From Perca fluviatilis (lineage: Eukaryota; Chordata; Actinopteri; Perciformes; Percidae): DNA of 64,000 bases. A program made the translations under genes and the position numbers. Under the pieces are notes generated by a model. It saw only the letters and a list, made by a program, of their open reading frames with translations. It had not been told where the DNA came from and made no database searches. The DNA lies in contig NC_053121.1 of NCBI RefSeq assembly GCF_010015445.1, positions 33,121,934-33,185,933 of the forward strand. The letters run 5' to 3'. This document shows positions 12,636 to 26,967 of the stretch, one piece after another (position 1 is the first letter of the stretch; each line of letters opens with the position of its first letter).

Positions 12636-13529
12636 TATAAAACAAAGCCTTTACTCTGTAGCTCCTCGCTGCAAACATGCAACAACGTGTTTGATTGAGC
12701 AGCGTTAAAAACAAAAGGTCAAAAAATAAGTGTTGCTATTATAAATTCCAGATGCTTGATAAGCCTGCAGAGTGCTGGACACACAGGCGTCCTGGCAGGT
12801 AGTCGCAGACTGCAGATGATACATGTTTGCTTCAATAGCATCACCATGGCCAATCAATCACATGCATACACAGTTGAAAGAGGCATTTCCTGCACTGGCA
12901 CGCATGCAGAAGCAAAAACAAAAATTTATGTTTAAATAAACACTAATGGGAATTTCCTTGTGTGTTCAAAGCGACACAGAGATAGGCGCAGGGCTGTCCA
13001 GATGAAAAAGAAACCAATCACTCTGAGCCAGATGACATGTCAGATAGGATAGTCAGTCATGGCTGTGATTATTTTCACTGGAGATGCTGCTGCTCAGCTC
13101 TGTGTTGACGGATGCATCAGCTGATAAGAGAGAGAAGAGAAGCTTGATGTTGTTGATTGATGCAGCTTCCTCTCTTTGGTAAGATATAAAATATGGAAAA
13201 TGTCTGCCTGTCACACAACAGAGAACTGTGGTCTGAATTCCAAGATCATTTATTTTATGGACAGGTAGAATACTGGATTTTGATTGGTTCGGGGCAATCT
13301 TCACCCCAGTATAAAAGCATACTCGCAGCAGAACTGTCTTATCACTAACACTCTGAAATGTAATCCTGATCAAGTAGAGGATCATTTGCAATTCCCCTGA
13401 TGCTATCACCAAATAGTTAAGGGATTTAATGTTCAATTTAATGTGTGCTGGGTTAGTCACTGCTGTAATTACACCATATTTGGTGTGTGTTCAGGCACAG
13501 AAAGACATGGAGTGCAGCCCACACATCAG
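12636..13529. other. Unassigned; promoter-like patch near 13279-13315
   Basis: GATTGGTTCGGGG (inverted CCAAT box) is followed about 25 bp later by AGTATAAAAGC (TATA box), a layout similar to a core promoter. No gene follows on either strand, so this is probably coincidental or a repeat relic. The minus-strand open frame at 13053-13460 has no recognised domain. Confidence 0.25.
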
Positions 13530-13800
13530 ACAATGTGGTTCTTCACCGAAAGCATGATTCCAAACGGGGCCAGCAGGAAAGACTTGAAAGGGCTCTCCAG
13601 AGCTGAATGAGGGGAAAACGAGAGAGAATGAACCTGTCAGGTGGAACTAAGCTCCCAAAACATGATACATTGCCACGTTAGGAATCTTGTGATTGAAGCC
13701 AATTCAATTATGATTAAGAAGTCGACGTCATTAATTTACATTTGAGTGGGAGCAGATGATTAATGTGCAACCGTGTTTGCGTTTGTTTATCCAGGGCCGC
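13530..13800. promoter_or_regulatory. Candidate conserved non-coding (enhancer-like) block
   Basis: A repeat-free block with tightly packed homeodomain-like and CRE-like words: CAATTCAATTATGATTAAG (about 13700), GTCGACGTCATTAATTTAC and GCAGATGATTAATGTGC. No open frame of interest is present. Developmental enhancers often look like this; cross-species conservation was not testable. Confidence 0.35.
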
Positions 13801-14073
13801 ACATTCAGTGGGAGTGCCTACAGTCGTAGCACTCCTATCAATATGAGGAAATTACTAACCTAATCTTCTTAAAGCTTAATTTCATAATAGAGTCTTGGCT
13901 TTTAACGTGGTTTCTAATGGTTACATGGGAAATGTTGGAAGAAATACAAAAGTGTGGCAAAATGCATGTTTTAAATGGCCGCAGTTTGGTAACCTTTCGG
14001 CACAGAAACTACTTGGTTGAGTATAGAAAAAGATTGTGGTTTGTGTTAAAGTTACGTTACTCAACTTCTGGTT
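13801..14073. other. Unassigned non-coding DNA
   Basis: Nothing recognised. Confidence 0.4.
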
Positions 14074-14269
14074 ATGCATGTGACCCACAGGCGCCTGGGT
14101 AGCTCACCTGGTAGAGCATGCGCCGATATACAGTCCTCAGTCCTCGATGCAGCAGCCGCGGGTTTGATTACAACCGGCCACCCTTTGCTGCATGTCATTC
14201 CCGTATCATGTCTAAACTGTCCTGCCACAAATAAAGGCCTAAAAAGCCAAAAAATGCATGTGACACACA
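14074..14269 (+). mobile_element. tRNA-derived SINE with 16-bp target-site duplication
   Basis: The element (14090-14253) has an A-box-like TGGGTAGCTCACCTGGTAGA, a B-box-like GGGTTTGATTAC and a 3' tail AATAAAGGCCTAAAAAGCCA ending in A-runs. These are the RNA polymerase III promoter and tail of a fish SINE. It is flanked by ATGCATGTGACCCACA (14074-14089) and ATGCATGTGACACACA (14254-14269), a 15 of 16 match that marks LINE-assisted retrotransposition. The near-perfect duplication suggests a fairly young insertion. Confidence 0.88.
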
Positions 14270-14540
14270 ACGTGACATAGTTCCGTTTGATTCATATAAT
14301 TAAAAAACAAAACTTGCAAAAAACTTTATTTTTTAAAATGCAACACGAACCCTGGTCTCCTGGGTATAAGTCCTGTGTTTGTTTGCCACTAGAGGGCGCT
14401 ACCACTATAAACGTTGATATGAGTCGTAGTTGCTGCTTGAACAAATAACCTATGGGAGCATTTTTCAAAGGTGGGGGGCAATCTCTTCTGTACGTGCCTC
14501 TGTATTGTCTGCTCAATCATGTTGCTTGTGCCAACTACTC
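14270..14540. other. Unassigned, possibly repeat-derived
   Basis: The stretch with CGAACCCTGGTCTCCTGG and CACTAGAGGGCGCTACCAC looks like dispersed repeat sequence, but no family or boundary could be set. Confidence 0.3.
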
Positions 14541-14722
14541 AGCTCTAGGCGGATTTTTTTAGCTTTGGACGGAGCCAGGCTAGCTGTTTTCCTGTTTACA
14601 GTCTCTGTGCAAAGCTAGGCTAATTAGCCGCTGGCCCCAGCTTCATATTTACCATACAGACATTAGAGGGTTGTCAATCTTCTTATTAACTCTCGGCAAG
14701 AAAGTAAGTAAATGCATGCAAA
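14541..14722 (-). repeat. Partial copy of an abundant teleost dispersed repeat
   Basis: Blocks GGAGCCAGGCTAGCTGTTTT, CAGCTTCATATTTACC, GACATTAGAGG and CTCTCGGCAAGAAAGTAAG occur in this order in a MITE-like repeat that I recognise from many percomorph genomes. The outer termini are missing here. The orientation is arbitrary. Confidence 0.5.
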
Positions 14723-15891
14723 AGTATGTCTTTAAAACATTAACGCTGTGTTAAATAAGGATTTTTGGGAGCCTTACTTCACTGTGCTCACCTGGGACCA
14801 CTGCGATGCACATATTGCAGCTTAAAGTGAAAAAAAAACTACTCCACAGGACAATATGATGGTAATATAATGGAGCAACTTTTGTTTTGTTGTTTCAGCT
14901 ACAAAACAGCTGTCCAGGTGCAGCTGCACAGCGGCCAACAGCAGGGGCCTAGTGTTGTGCACTGGGCAGCTTCCTGTGAATGAGTTTAATTATAGGAATG
15001 TACAGCCAGGCTATAAAATAGCTGTAAAGAGCACGCTCAGCAAACCTTCACTCGTAAAAAATCATGGCTGGAAAAAGAATAATAATGGTTTGTAATAATG
15101 TTTAATGCAGCCAGCATGAAAGAAAAAAAGTTGTTTGTGTTCTTCTTCTATTTATTCCCTATTGGTTTAGAAGAGATGCTCAGTACAAAACTGCTGTAAA
15201 TAAGAGCTCCGTTTTAAACGGGCTTAACATGATTAGCTGAGTCTCCTGGTCGGCCGTTCTTGATTTTGGTTGTTTTTTTACACTTGTTTGTGCTTTGGAA
15301 AGAAAAAAACCCGTTAGGAAGTTTATTTAGCAGTGGCATTTCAAGATCACGTTTTTTCTTAAACTGCACATGAGCTTTATAATTTCCTGCAAGTGCAAAA
15401 TGGTAAAATGTGTTTTCTTTTATACTGTATACTATTTGTATGAAGTATGAACTTGGGGTACAGCTTAGGTTTACCAGAAAATATCACAGTTTACAGATAT
15501 TTTCGAATGGAAATAAATGTGTTTAGCATGCCTCGCTGCCATCGTGGGTGACCCTTAGCACAAAGCACAGCCAAGACAGACAATTTACAAGCTTTATTTT
15601 GACTGTTCCCAAACTTTAAACATAAATTTCTTATCAAAATCAAATCTGAATTTCACGGAAGAGGATTAGGGCCACATGTGGACAAAATGTATTAAATGTG
15701 AGTTTAAACTTAAAAAAAAAATCTGAATTCTGACTTTATTCTCGGAATTCTGTCTTTTAAAGAAAAGAAAAAATTGACTTTAAAAGAAAGTCAGACCACG
15801 CCCACCTCCCCACAGTATGCCAGCAAGATGTACTCACAAATATACACACATATGAACAAACGCTAAGATATCGTGAAGATAAGGTATTAAA
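14723..15891. other. Unassigned non-coding DNA
   Basis: No gene or named repeat recognised. Confidence 0.45.
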
Positions 15892-16047
15892 GGCATGGCT
15901 CAGGAGGTAGAGCTGGTTTCTGGTTCCATTGCCGGCACTTCCAGACCTTGAGCAAGACACTGAACCCCTAACCTACCTTGCATAAATGTTTTGTAAAGCA
16001 CTTTGTGTGGTCCGTAGACTAGAAAAGTGCTATATAATTCCATTTAA
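15892..16047 (+). mobile_element. Degenerate tRNA-derived (V-SINE/CORE-like) SINE
   Basis: The A-box-like GGCTCAGGAGGTAGAGC and B-box-like GGTTCCATTGCC are followed by the core TTGAGCAAGACACTGAACCC, characteristic of conserved-core fish SINEs. The LINE-shared tail includes TAGAAAAGTGCTATATAA. Part of the middle is missing relative to the usual layout and no target duplication is visible, so this is an old, deleted copy. Confidence 0.7.
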
Positions 16048-16049
16048 CA

Positions 16050-16350
16050 CATCACCGCTGTGCATGGGCTCCACCATAGACCTTAATAAATTGATGCCAT
16101 TTATTAGCATTTCCATCATGTGAAGGAGCTGGATAATTAGCATCTATAATTCAGAAACAACGATCTGGGCTCCAGCTGCCCTTGACGGCCTCGAGGCACC
16201 GGGCAGGACGAGATGAACGGCCTGTTCACTGGCTCCACACCTTCAACGGCACCCATGGGTGAAGTCAGAAACCCCCTGGTGACAGATTCCGTTTGTTATG
16301 AGGTGGCAGTGAGTTCCAGGCTCTCAGTCCCCTTAAACAGATTCCTGGCA
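16050..16350. promoter_or_regulatory. Candidate conserved non-coding (enhancer-like) block
   Basis: An AT-rich half with many homeodomain-like words (TTAATAAATTGATGCC, TTATTAGCATTTCC, GGATAATTAGCATC) abuts a GC-rich half (CTTGACGGCCTCGAGGCACC). It is free of recognised repeats and has no coding frame. It looks like a developmental enhancer, though conservation is unknown. Confidence 0.35.
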
Positions 16351-16711
16351 CATCGTTACTCTTCAAGGGGTTGTAACTAATTAATATGCTTCAACATTAA
16401 TCATTGTGTAATGAAGTGCAGTTTCTCTGTTAACTGAATGCAGCATCAATTGGACAACTCTGATATGTAACTGACCCTTATTCAGAAGTGCTAAGTTCAT
16501 GTGAAATCTTTATCTACCTTACATTCAAAATAGAATAAAAAGGTAACTTTTTTGTCTACCAGTGTTGCCACACCATCTGAAATTGGCAAATAAAATCTTC
16601 AATACAGATTTAAAAGACATAACTAAAAATACCTGAATAACAGTCTTCTACAAGGTGGTCATGTCTGCTAGCAACAATAGTTTGAATAAAACACACGCAC
16701 GCAGGCACGTA
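16351..16711. other. Unassigned non-coding DNA
   Basis: Nothing recognised. Confidence 0.4.

Positions 16712-19443
<2,732 letters not shown>

Positions 19444-19520
<77 letters not shown>
19444..19520. repeat. (CA)n microsatellite
   Basis: About 38 uninterrupted AC units. Confidence 0.98.
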
Positions 19521-19527
<7 letters not shown>

Positions 19528-20599
19528 TGCGACGTTTGAAATTGAAATGATCTGCTGTTATCTACAATGCTAAAACTGAAGCATTGACCTTTTCTTTTTT
19601 TCTGCCTGCATCACATTTTTGCATATCTTCCCCTTGGTATCAATGCACAGAATAGCCCATCAGCCAGAGCTCAAATTCAGGAAACCACAGTGGTGGACTT
19701 GTGATTTAAATCAATGGTATTGACCCAGAGAAGCAAATATTCATAAGGGTGCTAATAACGTTATATAAAAAGCCTCAGAGCAAAGCCAGTAGTTCCTGTT
19801 TACCTTCTACTCTCCAAATAAACACACAGCTTTGCAGAGCCTCAAACATATAATGTTTATACATACCCTGCTGCTTGAATTGACCCAATTATTTGTATTG
19901 TTTTTAAGGATATCATGTTCAACTTTGTTTTATTACTGGGTTGTAAAAAGCAGGAGCGCAGACTGAAAAATAAACAAAAAACAATCTCCCTGGTCTCCAA
20001 CATATTAACTGCAGTAATTGAAATAGGTCAAAGATTACTTAATGCTCCTTTATAGCTTCAATAATGTCACACAACACTATGCAAATGTAATCATGGTGCA
20101 TGCTGTGGTGCACGTAGCTTACTTGAAAGATTGAACTGTGGCTCTCCGTCAGACCACACTGTGCTGCAGCAACCACAGTTGTTCTAATTGAGGATGAAAA
20201 CATGATGGAAGACTTACACAATGGCTGCCAGGAGTATAACAAAGTGGTTGTTCACACTGGTCTGAAGGCTGAAATACCCTTTGCGTTTTCATTAAAGCTA
20301 TAATAAAAAACAATTTGCTGCATACATATGTCTGCAGTGACAACTAGAGGCAATGAAGCCACAAACAATCTGCTGTATATAAATGGGGCCTGTGTAGAGA
20401 GGAAGTTGACACACAGAATGTTCACTGTTGGGGGTTTGTTTTCAGAACACTAGATATCAGATTTGTCGCTTTCCTCATCATTTATTTGTCATAGCAAAAT
20501 GTTTTAGATGTCAGAGTATAGATTTATAGTTTTTTAATTTCATCCCAGCAGCCATTTTTTAAAAAGGGAATCTTTTTTTTTTTTCTTTCACCCACAATG
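19521..20599. other. Unassigned non-coding DNA
   Basis: No gene or repeat family recognised. A T-run lies at 20573-20584. Confidence 0.45.
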
Positions 20600-21080
20600 A
20601 ATGAATCACATAAGCTGATGACACCTCTGGGTCTTCATCCTGAAATCCATCCAGTGTTGAGAGACAGGTGCATCATGGCTGCTGTGGTCCCCCCCCAAAC
20701 CCCCCTTTACATCCCTTCCTCATTCATTGGCTCTCCATCTCTGTGCCTGTCCATGAGCTGGCCGCCAGGAAACATGGCAGCAGAGCGAAACGGCAGAAAT
20801 TAAACAGGAAAAATAAAATGGGGTTTAACGTGGCACCGTGCCCTGCCGTGACAGTTCAATCGGAAAGCGTTTTTGGAACGAGCCTCTGATGGGTTTCACA
20901 GCCTCTGTGTTTATCGGTCTCTTTGTAAATGTCATAGACAAAGCAGAATGCCAGGCTTTTGTGTTTCTTTGGCTGTCTCATGTCCTGCAGCAGAACAAAA
21001 GGTGATATTTCCATAAACACGGTGCCGATTTCCGTCACGCATGTGGCAGCATTGAGCCTCGTGCAGGATGTGTCACATTA
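20600..21080. promoter_or_regulatory. Candidate conserved non-coding block
   Basis: A repeat-free, GC-balanced block with sparse stops in several frames, yet no recognised protein. Features include CATTCATTGGC, TTAAACAGGAAAAATAAAAT and CAATCGGAAAGCG. It could be a conserved element. A coding exon cannot be excluded but no splice-site pair fits. Confidence 0.25.
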
Positions 21081-22065
21081 TGGATTGGTCATGGTTGAAA
21101 AAGCAGATCTGTGCCACTTAAACAGAGAAAATCTTTCTGTCAAATATGTATTACTCAATATTGTTGTCTAGGTGCCAATAATATGCAGTTTTTTCACTTT
21201 ATGGCACTGTCTATACTCAGAACTCATCATACAGCTTTGTGTGTTTTCTTAGGAAATATATTTAAATGGGTCTTAAAGGTTAGTTCACACTGATGATGAA
21301 AGTAGCCCAGTTTCTGTTCAGATGTGATGTTTATGTATAAAAGAAAGGTTTGTGGAGTTGTTTTTAAATATAGCCTATATAATTTTGATCTTGCATGGTG
21401 CAAAATCTGATTCTTAAGCTTGAAGGGGTCTCGCCCTGGGTGTATTTCAATGTAGAACTGCCACTGTGTCTGATGACGTGAATGCTTATATCTCCAAACA
21501 TAAGTGTGTTCCTCTGGATTAGAAATACAGAACTAAAGACTTCTGTTATGGAGGCATTTTTCTCAGGGACTGAACCACTATGTTTCAAACTTACCTACAA
21601 GGTAAGCTAGGTTAAGGCCTGGAGTTCACAGCTGGAAAGAATCCACTGAAACAAAAGGAAAACAAATGCATCAAAAATACCAGTGCCCTTTGATTGACAT
21701 GTACTGCAAGCTGATTCTGAAACAGAAGGAAAAGCAATCAGGGCAGCTGATTTATTGATTGTGTATGAGGTACTCTAGTGCTGATGAGGAGTTGGTAGGT
21801 GGATCGAGGTATTAAAGAGTTTGATTAAGAACTGCAGGCAGACTATGGTGGATAAATAATTATAAAACATAAGATTTGAGCCACTTTTAGTGGCAGCCCA
21901 AAGGCCTGTGGTGAAAGGCAGCCTGAGAGGTCCTTCATGAATTGTGTATCTAAGCGTTCTACTACTCCCTACATTAATGAAACCATGAAACCACAAGTTC
22001 ATGTTCCAAGGAAGCCACTTGAAGAGCTTGTTATGCTTTGGATAACAGGAGATGATAGAGCCTTT
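21081..22065. other. Unassigned non-coding DNA
   Basis: Nothing recognised. Confidence 0.45.
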
Positions 22066-22297
22066 TAAAGCAACACCAAAGATTATTTTATACCTTAAAA
22101 TAATGTTTCCAAAATCGTTTCAGTGGTTCATCAACTCGTAACAGGGTGAACGGCACTTCTGCATTCGCTTTGCGACCCTTTATCGGCTATAACCGCACGA
22201 TGCAAGTTTACCAGATCGGGTAGCGGATCTGTAGTTCGAATGAGACAGCGGTAATGGACAAATGGAAGAGGAAAAGTGCTTTGGTGTTGCTATAAGG
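22066..22297. mobile_element. Short MITE with AGCAACACCAAAG termini
   Basis: AGCAACACCAAAG (22069-22081) is matched by its exact reverse complement CTTTGGTGTTGCT (22280-22292). The match extends imperfectly outward (CCTTTTA against TATAAGG). The interior (TCATCAACTCGTAACAGG, CCGCACGATGCAAG) is non-coding. The size (about 225 bp) and short inverted termini fit a non-autonomous DNA transposon. The superfamily and target duplication are not clear. Confidence 0.6.
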
Positions 22298-23210
22298 CGC
22301 TGAAATAATCGATTATCGACAGTCGATGTGGCCACCTTGGAGTTAACTGCACTTGTTTACCTATATCATTCAATTTTCTTACAGGAAACTAATGAATCTT
22401 TCTGATGGAGGAACCACGCTAAGTTCTAACATTCCAGTTGAGTGAGGTAAAAAAAAAAGAAATCACTGAAATGTTGCAGGGTTATCTCCTGTATTGAGCA
22501 GGTGCACTGGTTGATACGAAACAATTTATCCCAAAACTGCATTGATCTGTTGAACTACAACACTGAACAGCATTTCTTGTTTGAAAACACTTTTTAATGA
22601 CTACCAGTGAGAGAAAATGAATTTGAAAGATGGGGATTTAAATAATGGTTAATCTCTTTTTGAGGGACATTCAGAGGAAGCTAAATGCTAAATGCACTCT
22701 GTGAAACCAATCTGTATTCACGTGTGAGTCAATGTATTGGCTCTTAGAATAACAAAGGGACAGTCCACACTGGATGTTATTTTTCTTGCTGTTCTTATGT
22801 AATTGATGTGCACTCTTGTGCAACAGCCCACGTTATACCTTATTGCCAATTTGACCACATCGACCCACAGTGGGTAAACGTGGCAAATTATAGGTATTGG
22901 CTAGCACCTCATCAAGCTACTCACACATGCACGTAATTGTACTATACTTGGGAGGACCCTCATTAATATAATGCATTCTTGAGCCCCTAAAGGCCTCAGT
23001 ATGTTTCAACGAAGCGCTTGTTGGATTGTCTAAAAGCATCTATAAGTGGGTTTATGCAGCGTTATCTCCATTTTTATGATCCATTGTCTTTCACCTCTCC
23101 TTCTGATGACAGGCTTTGTGTGTATAATAGTGTGGCTATTTGGAACACGTATAAACACAACTTACTGTATGGCCGAGTTTGTTTGAAGCAAACTGAGACA
23201 TAAACTAGAG
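22298..23210. other. Unassigned non-coding DNA
   Basis: Nothing recognised. Confidence 0.45.
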
Positions 23211-23528
23211 GAGGGCGATATGGAGAAAATCAAATATTGCAATATTTTTTTTACCAAATACCTCAATATTGATATTGCTGTGATATTGTAGGGTTGACTA
23301 TTGGTGCTTTCACAAAATAGTTACACAATGAGATTTTTTGATAAATAATCATTAGTAATGTAGATATAATAACTAAGTGGGTAAAGGCAAATATTTGAAC
23401 AGTAAAATTACATCACTTTATTGTATCGTAGTCTTTAAAACTAGGAAAAGACACTTCAAAGACCAAAATCTAAGACAATATCTAGTTTCTTATCACAACA
23501 TCAATATAATATCGATATATTGCCCAGA
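23211..23528 (+). mobile_element. hAT-like MITE (GGGCGATATGGAGAAAATC family)
   Basis: It starts GAGGGCGATATGGAGAAAAT and ends ATCGATATATTGCCCAGACC, so GGGCGATAT and ATATTGCCC form short inverted termini. The interior has GATATTGTAGGGTTGACTAT, GGTGCTTTCACAAAATAG and TAAGACAATATCTAGT. I recognise this as a very widespread non-autonomous element of teleosts. It encodes nothing. Superfamily assignment to hAT is from memory and unverified. Confidence 0.7.
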
Positions 23529-23644
23529 CCTAACCTAAACCCTAGCCTCAACCCCAAAATCAAATCTGAACCTGCAAACAAACCCTTTGAAGAAGGGAGG
23601 ACCAGACTAAATATCCTAATCTTCTACAAATGCCTTCACTCTCA

Positions 23645-24477
23645 GGTCTAGATTTATCAAGCCTGTTTCCAGGCGCTAATTGGTCGCAAAGACGGACGTA
23701 ACCGATGCGGGCTATTTACAAACAGGACGCACTTGGGTAAAATCGCAGATTGTCTGCCACATGAGCGAGAAGAGACAAGTTGCGCTTTCAATATGCGTTC
23801 GTGGGAGGGTCGTGGGGAAAGTGGGAGTTCCACCCAAAAAGGTGGGAGGATAAGCGCAAAGTGCACCTAATTATATATTCCGTGGTATTTACAAAGACTG
23901 TCAGTAAGAGCGCGCCTCTATTCTGCGGGGGAAATTCTCCGCCTCTTTAAACCAGCCGCAATCGAGTTTCCTCGTAGACCTTTATGCCGCTGGTGAAATG
24001 GCAACAGCAATTTGAGCAAGACGAAGACATAGGCGAGGCTGAAAATATTTTTAACAGAAGAATCACACTTTGTCAGTGAACACAACATAATTTAGCGTTA
24101 CAGATCAAGCAGACATGCAATATAGAGTTACTGGAAGAAATCAAAGATGAAATTGAATCTCCCACTCAGCGTTCACATCCCATTCCAGCAGTTGTTAAAC
24201 TCCTCGCTACATTACAAATATTGGCATCAGGATCATTTCAAACAGTCATAGCATCAGCAGTGGGAATATCGCAGTCTGCACTCAGCCATATCATAGCACC
24301 AGTACCGCTTTGCTACAGCGCAATTTACGGTATAGTGGGCGGAGAAAGACGCTGATTGCCTGATGGGTGTCAGGGTTGATAAATACTACGCAAACTGTGG
24401 AAGCATAGCGTGCGCTATTACCGAACTCGCATAAACGGACGCAGCGCAAACTGCGCTAGTGTTAGTAAATCTAGCCC
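23645..24477 (+). mobile_element. PIF/Harbinger-type remnant (internal deletion derivative)
   Basis: Termini GGTCTAGATTTATCAAG (23645) and the complement of TTAGTAAATCTAGCCC (ending 24477) are inverted repeats, flanked by the 3-bp duplication TCA at 23642-23644 and 24478-24480. A 3-bp target duplication is characteristic of PIF/Harbinger elements. Only the helix-turn-helix part of the transposase remains (24128-24355); the catalytic DDE half is gone. The ends are rich in GCGC/CGCA words, as in other Harbinger families. Confidence 0.78.
24128..24355 (+). pseudogene. Harbinger transposase HTH fragment (HARBI1-like)
   Basis: A stop-free frame of 75 codons reads LLEEIKDEIESPTQRSHPIP, then VVKLLATLQILASGSFQTVI and ASAVGISQSALSHIIAPV. 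This matches the pattern of the N-terminal helix-turn-helix of HARBI1-type transposases (L..L..LA.G.F....A...G.S.S..S..I). In intact proteins a DDE nuclease domain follows; here the frame changes to unrelated sequence after about codon 60 and stops at 24353. No start codon is evident, so expression is unlikely. Confidence 0.7.
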
Positions 24478-25072
24478 TCAATGTCTAAAATGTGAATTGG
24501 TCCTTAAATACATAGCACGAGAACACACAAATACATAAAAAAATTAGGGACAAATTACACTGAGATTGGATGATCTTCTGTATCCTAATTATTGTGCAAG
24601 ACTGGAGCCAGTAAGTCTGTGAAAGTGCCGAGCCAAAATCCTCCAGTACTTTGCAAAATGTGTCAAATCAGAGAAAAGTGCAATAACAGGATATCAGATT
24701 GGAACACAACAGATTAAGAGGTTGAGGCGACCTGAACAGCTAAACACGTATAACTTATTATTCCATGAGTTTCTGTCATTAGCATGCTGTCAGAGTCTCA
24801 TAAAAATAACATATCTTTAATAATACAGCAATGTGTCCAGTAAAGTAGAAGAAACGTGCGTCTACACAATATGGATAGAAAAAAACAGAAAAGGTTTAAT
24901 CTTTTCAGAAAGACTGATACAATAAAGACTGGCTAGCCAGGCTGCACACATTAAACACATGTAACAAGGCAGGTTTAACTCAAACTAAATAAAGGGAAAA
25001 GGCAGGCCTGAATTGCTGGAAGGCTTCAGCAACAGAGATAATAAAAGGGAAAGTGGAAGAGAGAAAGTGGAT

Positions 25073-25074
<2 letters not shown>
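24478..25074. other. Unassigned non-coding DNA
   Basis: Nothing recognised. Confidence 0.4.

Positions 25075-25128
<54 letters not shown>
25075..25128. repeat. (TA)n microsatellite
   Basis: 27 TA units, able to form a cruciform. Confidence 0.97.
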
Positions 25129-25131
<3 letters not shown>

Positions 25132-26294
25132 TGGGGGCTTAATGAGGAACAGTTGTGCTGGAAAGAGGAGGGTCAGCTGAAAGAGAAACTCTCTGGTGGA
25201 CAGGTGAGGAATGACAGGGTCTGGAAAGCTCCACAAGGAATCCAGGGCCATTTCTTTTTAAAGTTTATTGAATAGGCTCAAAATTATACAGAGTAATGAT
25301 ACAGACATGATCTGCCCTTTTTATTCCTCCTTAGTTAGTGTAAGTTGATGGACGGCAGGGCGAGTAGAGGTTTTTCGATAATGTACCCAGACCTGATCTG
25401 CAAAAATTAACTTTCAAAAGTCAATCAGGTAAATAAAACAAGAACAGATTTGATAGTTGTCAGAGCACTGTCCGATTATAATTAGACAAAGTCAGTGTCT
25501 AACTTTCAGTCTGCAGTGTATTCTACATTGTTAACAACAGTATACATTTGTGTGATTAAAGCTGCACAAAGACGTATTTGAGAGGTCATTGACAGTGATG
25601 TATCTACACAGGTACCACCCAACTACATGCAGCTCCAGTGAATATTGCATGCAGAGCCTGATGGTTCAACATGTAAGATGAGCACATGTGTATTTGTGTT
25701 GAATACAAAGACTGATTCATTTAATTTAGGTTTTAGGTTGTTGGACTGACAGCAGGATTTGCACGAGAAACAACTGTGTGAGCACCGACTGACAAAGGGT
25801 TTTGCACACACATAGCAGATACTTTCTCAGCGGGGCACTGCTTTGTTTAGACTCAATATACAATGCTAACAACTTTTATTTGGTCAAAAGTAAGCTTCAA
25901 GCAAATCAGCACTTTACGCCACCGCTTCAGTAGATTTTGGTGTTCTCCTGAGTGAATTTTATTGAGACATGCACTACATAAGAAAAGCGTAAGAGCGTAA
26001 GCATAAGAAAACAACAGCTGTGCTGGAGGTCATGTCCCATTGTTCCTACAAATATGAGAAGGAGGTGAGAAGGGACAATCACACTTCATCCTTCTGCTCA
26101 GTTTTATTACTTAAGGTTAGGTTTGTCATTTGAGATATAACTAGATTAGGTTTGTAAAACCTTTTCCCCCATGTTCCTATCCTGTATTGTTCAACAGGCA
26201 ATGATGTAGTGAAATACAAAGTACGATGCTCCAAGTGAAAATGTGAGATCAGAAGCTGTTTGTTCAAATACATAAAAATGTATACTTTATCCTC
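25129..26294. other. Unassigned non-coding DNA
   Basis: No gene recognised. The T-rich start at 25254-25300 could be a LINE tail but no body is seen. Confidence 0.4.
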
Positions 26295-26359
26295 TTGTGG
26301 CCATGGCTCGATGGTGTTTTAAGCCCCCAACGTCGACTTCAAGGCACCTAACCCTAACC
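26295..26359. repeat. Left part of a repeat split by a MITE insertion
   Basis: GTCGACTTCAAGGCACCTAA followed by CCCTAACC is interrupted at 26360 by the TTAA MITE and resumes at 26968 with CCCTAACCCTACCACTGAGC. The AACCCT words belong to this repeat and are not a telomere. Confidence 0.4.
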
Positions 26360-26967
26360 TTAAAGTGCCCATATTATGAAAAAATCATTTTTTCTGGGAT
26401 TTGTGATTTTGTGTCTCTGGTGCTTCCACACACATACAAACACAAAAAAAACATCCATGCTGTTTTGAGTGATATACGGGTTTCTGAATGTATGTTCAAA
26501 ATATGTAGGGCTTTCTACATCATTAGCCGAAACGCCCCCTCGTTCTCAATGGCAAAACACTGCTACAATACACACAAATTCACCATAATCTACAAAAGAA
26601 CTACTTACATGTCCCTGTTCTGCAGGTATTCCACGCAAAGTTGGAAGTGCGCCCTCATTTAGAAGAAGTCTCCCGGCTAATGCTGCCTTGTACTGACTGA
26701 AGTTGGAGAAACAGAGAGCTAGCTGATGTGATCCTTACCTAGCTACTGTGCCTGTGCGACTCCCACCAAAGATGGTACAGAAGTGAGATGTCTCACTCTG
26801 TAGCTAAAACAGAGACCTGAACACACAGGATGAAAAGAGGAGCTGCAGCAATGTGCAGTACAACAAAAATATGGTGTTTTCTGAAAATTAAACCATGTAA
26901 ACCTATTCTGTTACAACCTCAAAATACAATTATGAACCTGAAAATTAGCATAATATGGGTGCTTTAA
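26360..26967 (-). mobile_element. TTAA-flanked MITE, family B (chimeric subfamily)
   Basis: Termini TTAAAGTGCCCATATTATG and CATAATATGGGTGCTTTAA are inverted, with TTAA at both edges. The right half (about 26740-26967: CTTACCTAGCTACTGTGC, AAAGATGG, TAGCTAAAACAGAGA, AATTATGAACCTGAAAAT) is collinear with the copies at 46875 and 53236. The left half (TTTGTGTCTCTGGTGCTTCC, CTACAAAAGAACTACTTACA) is unrelated to them, so two related MITEs share one end only. Confidence 0.75.

Noticed and set aside
13279..13315. CCAAT plus TATA as a real promoter
   Set aside because: No transcript or coding sequence follows. The spacing could easily arise by chance in an AT-rich 64-kb window.
14091..14165. Functional tRNA gene
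   Set aside because: A and B boxes are present, but the cloverleaf does not close, and the tail and target duplication show a SINE.
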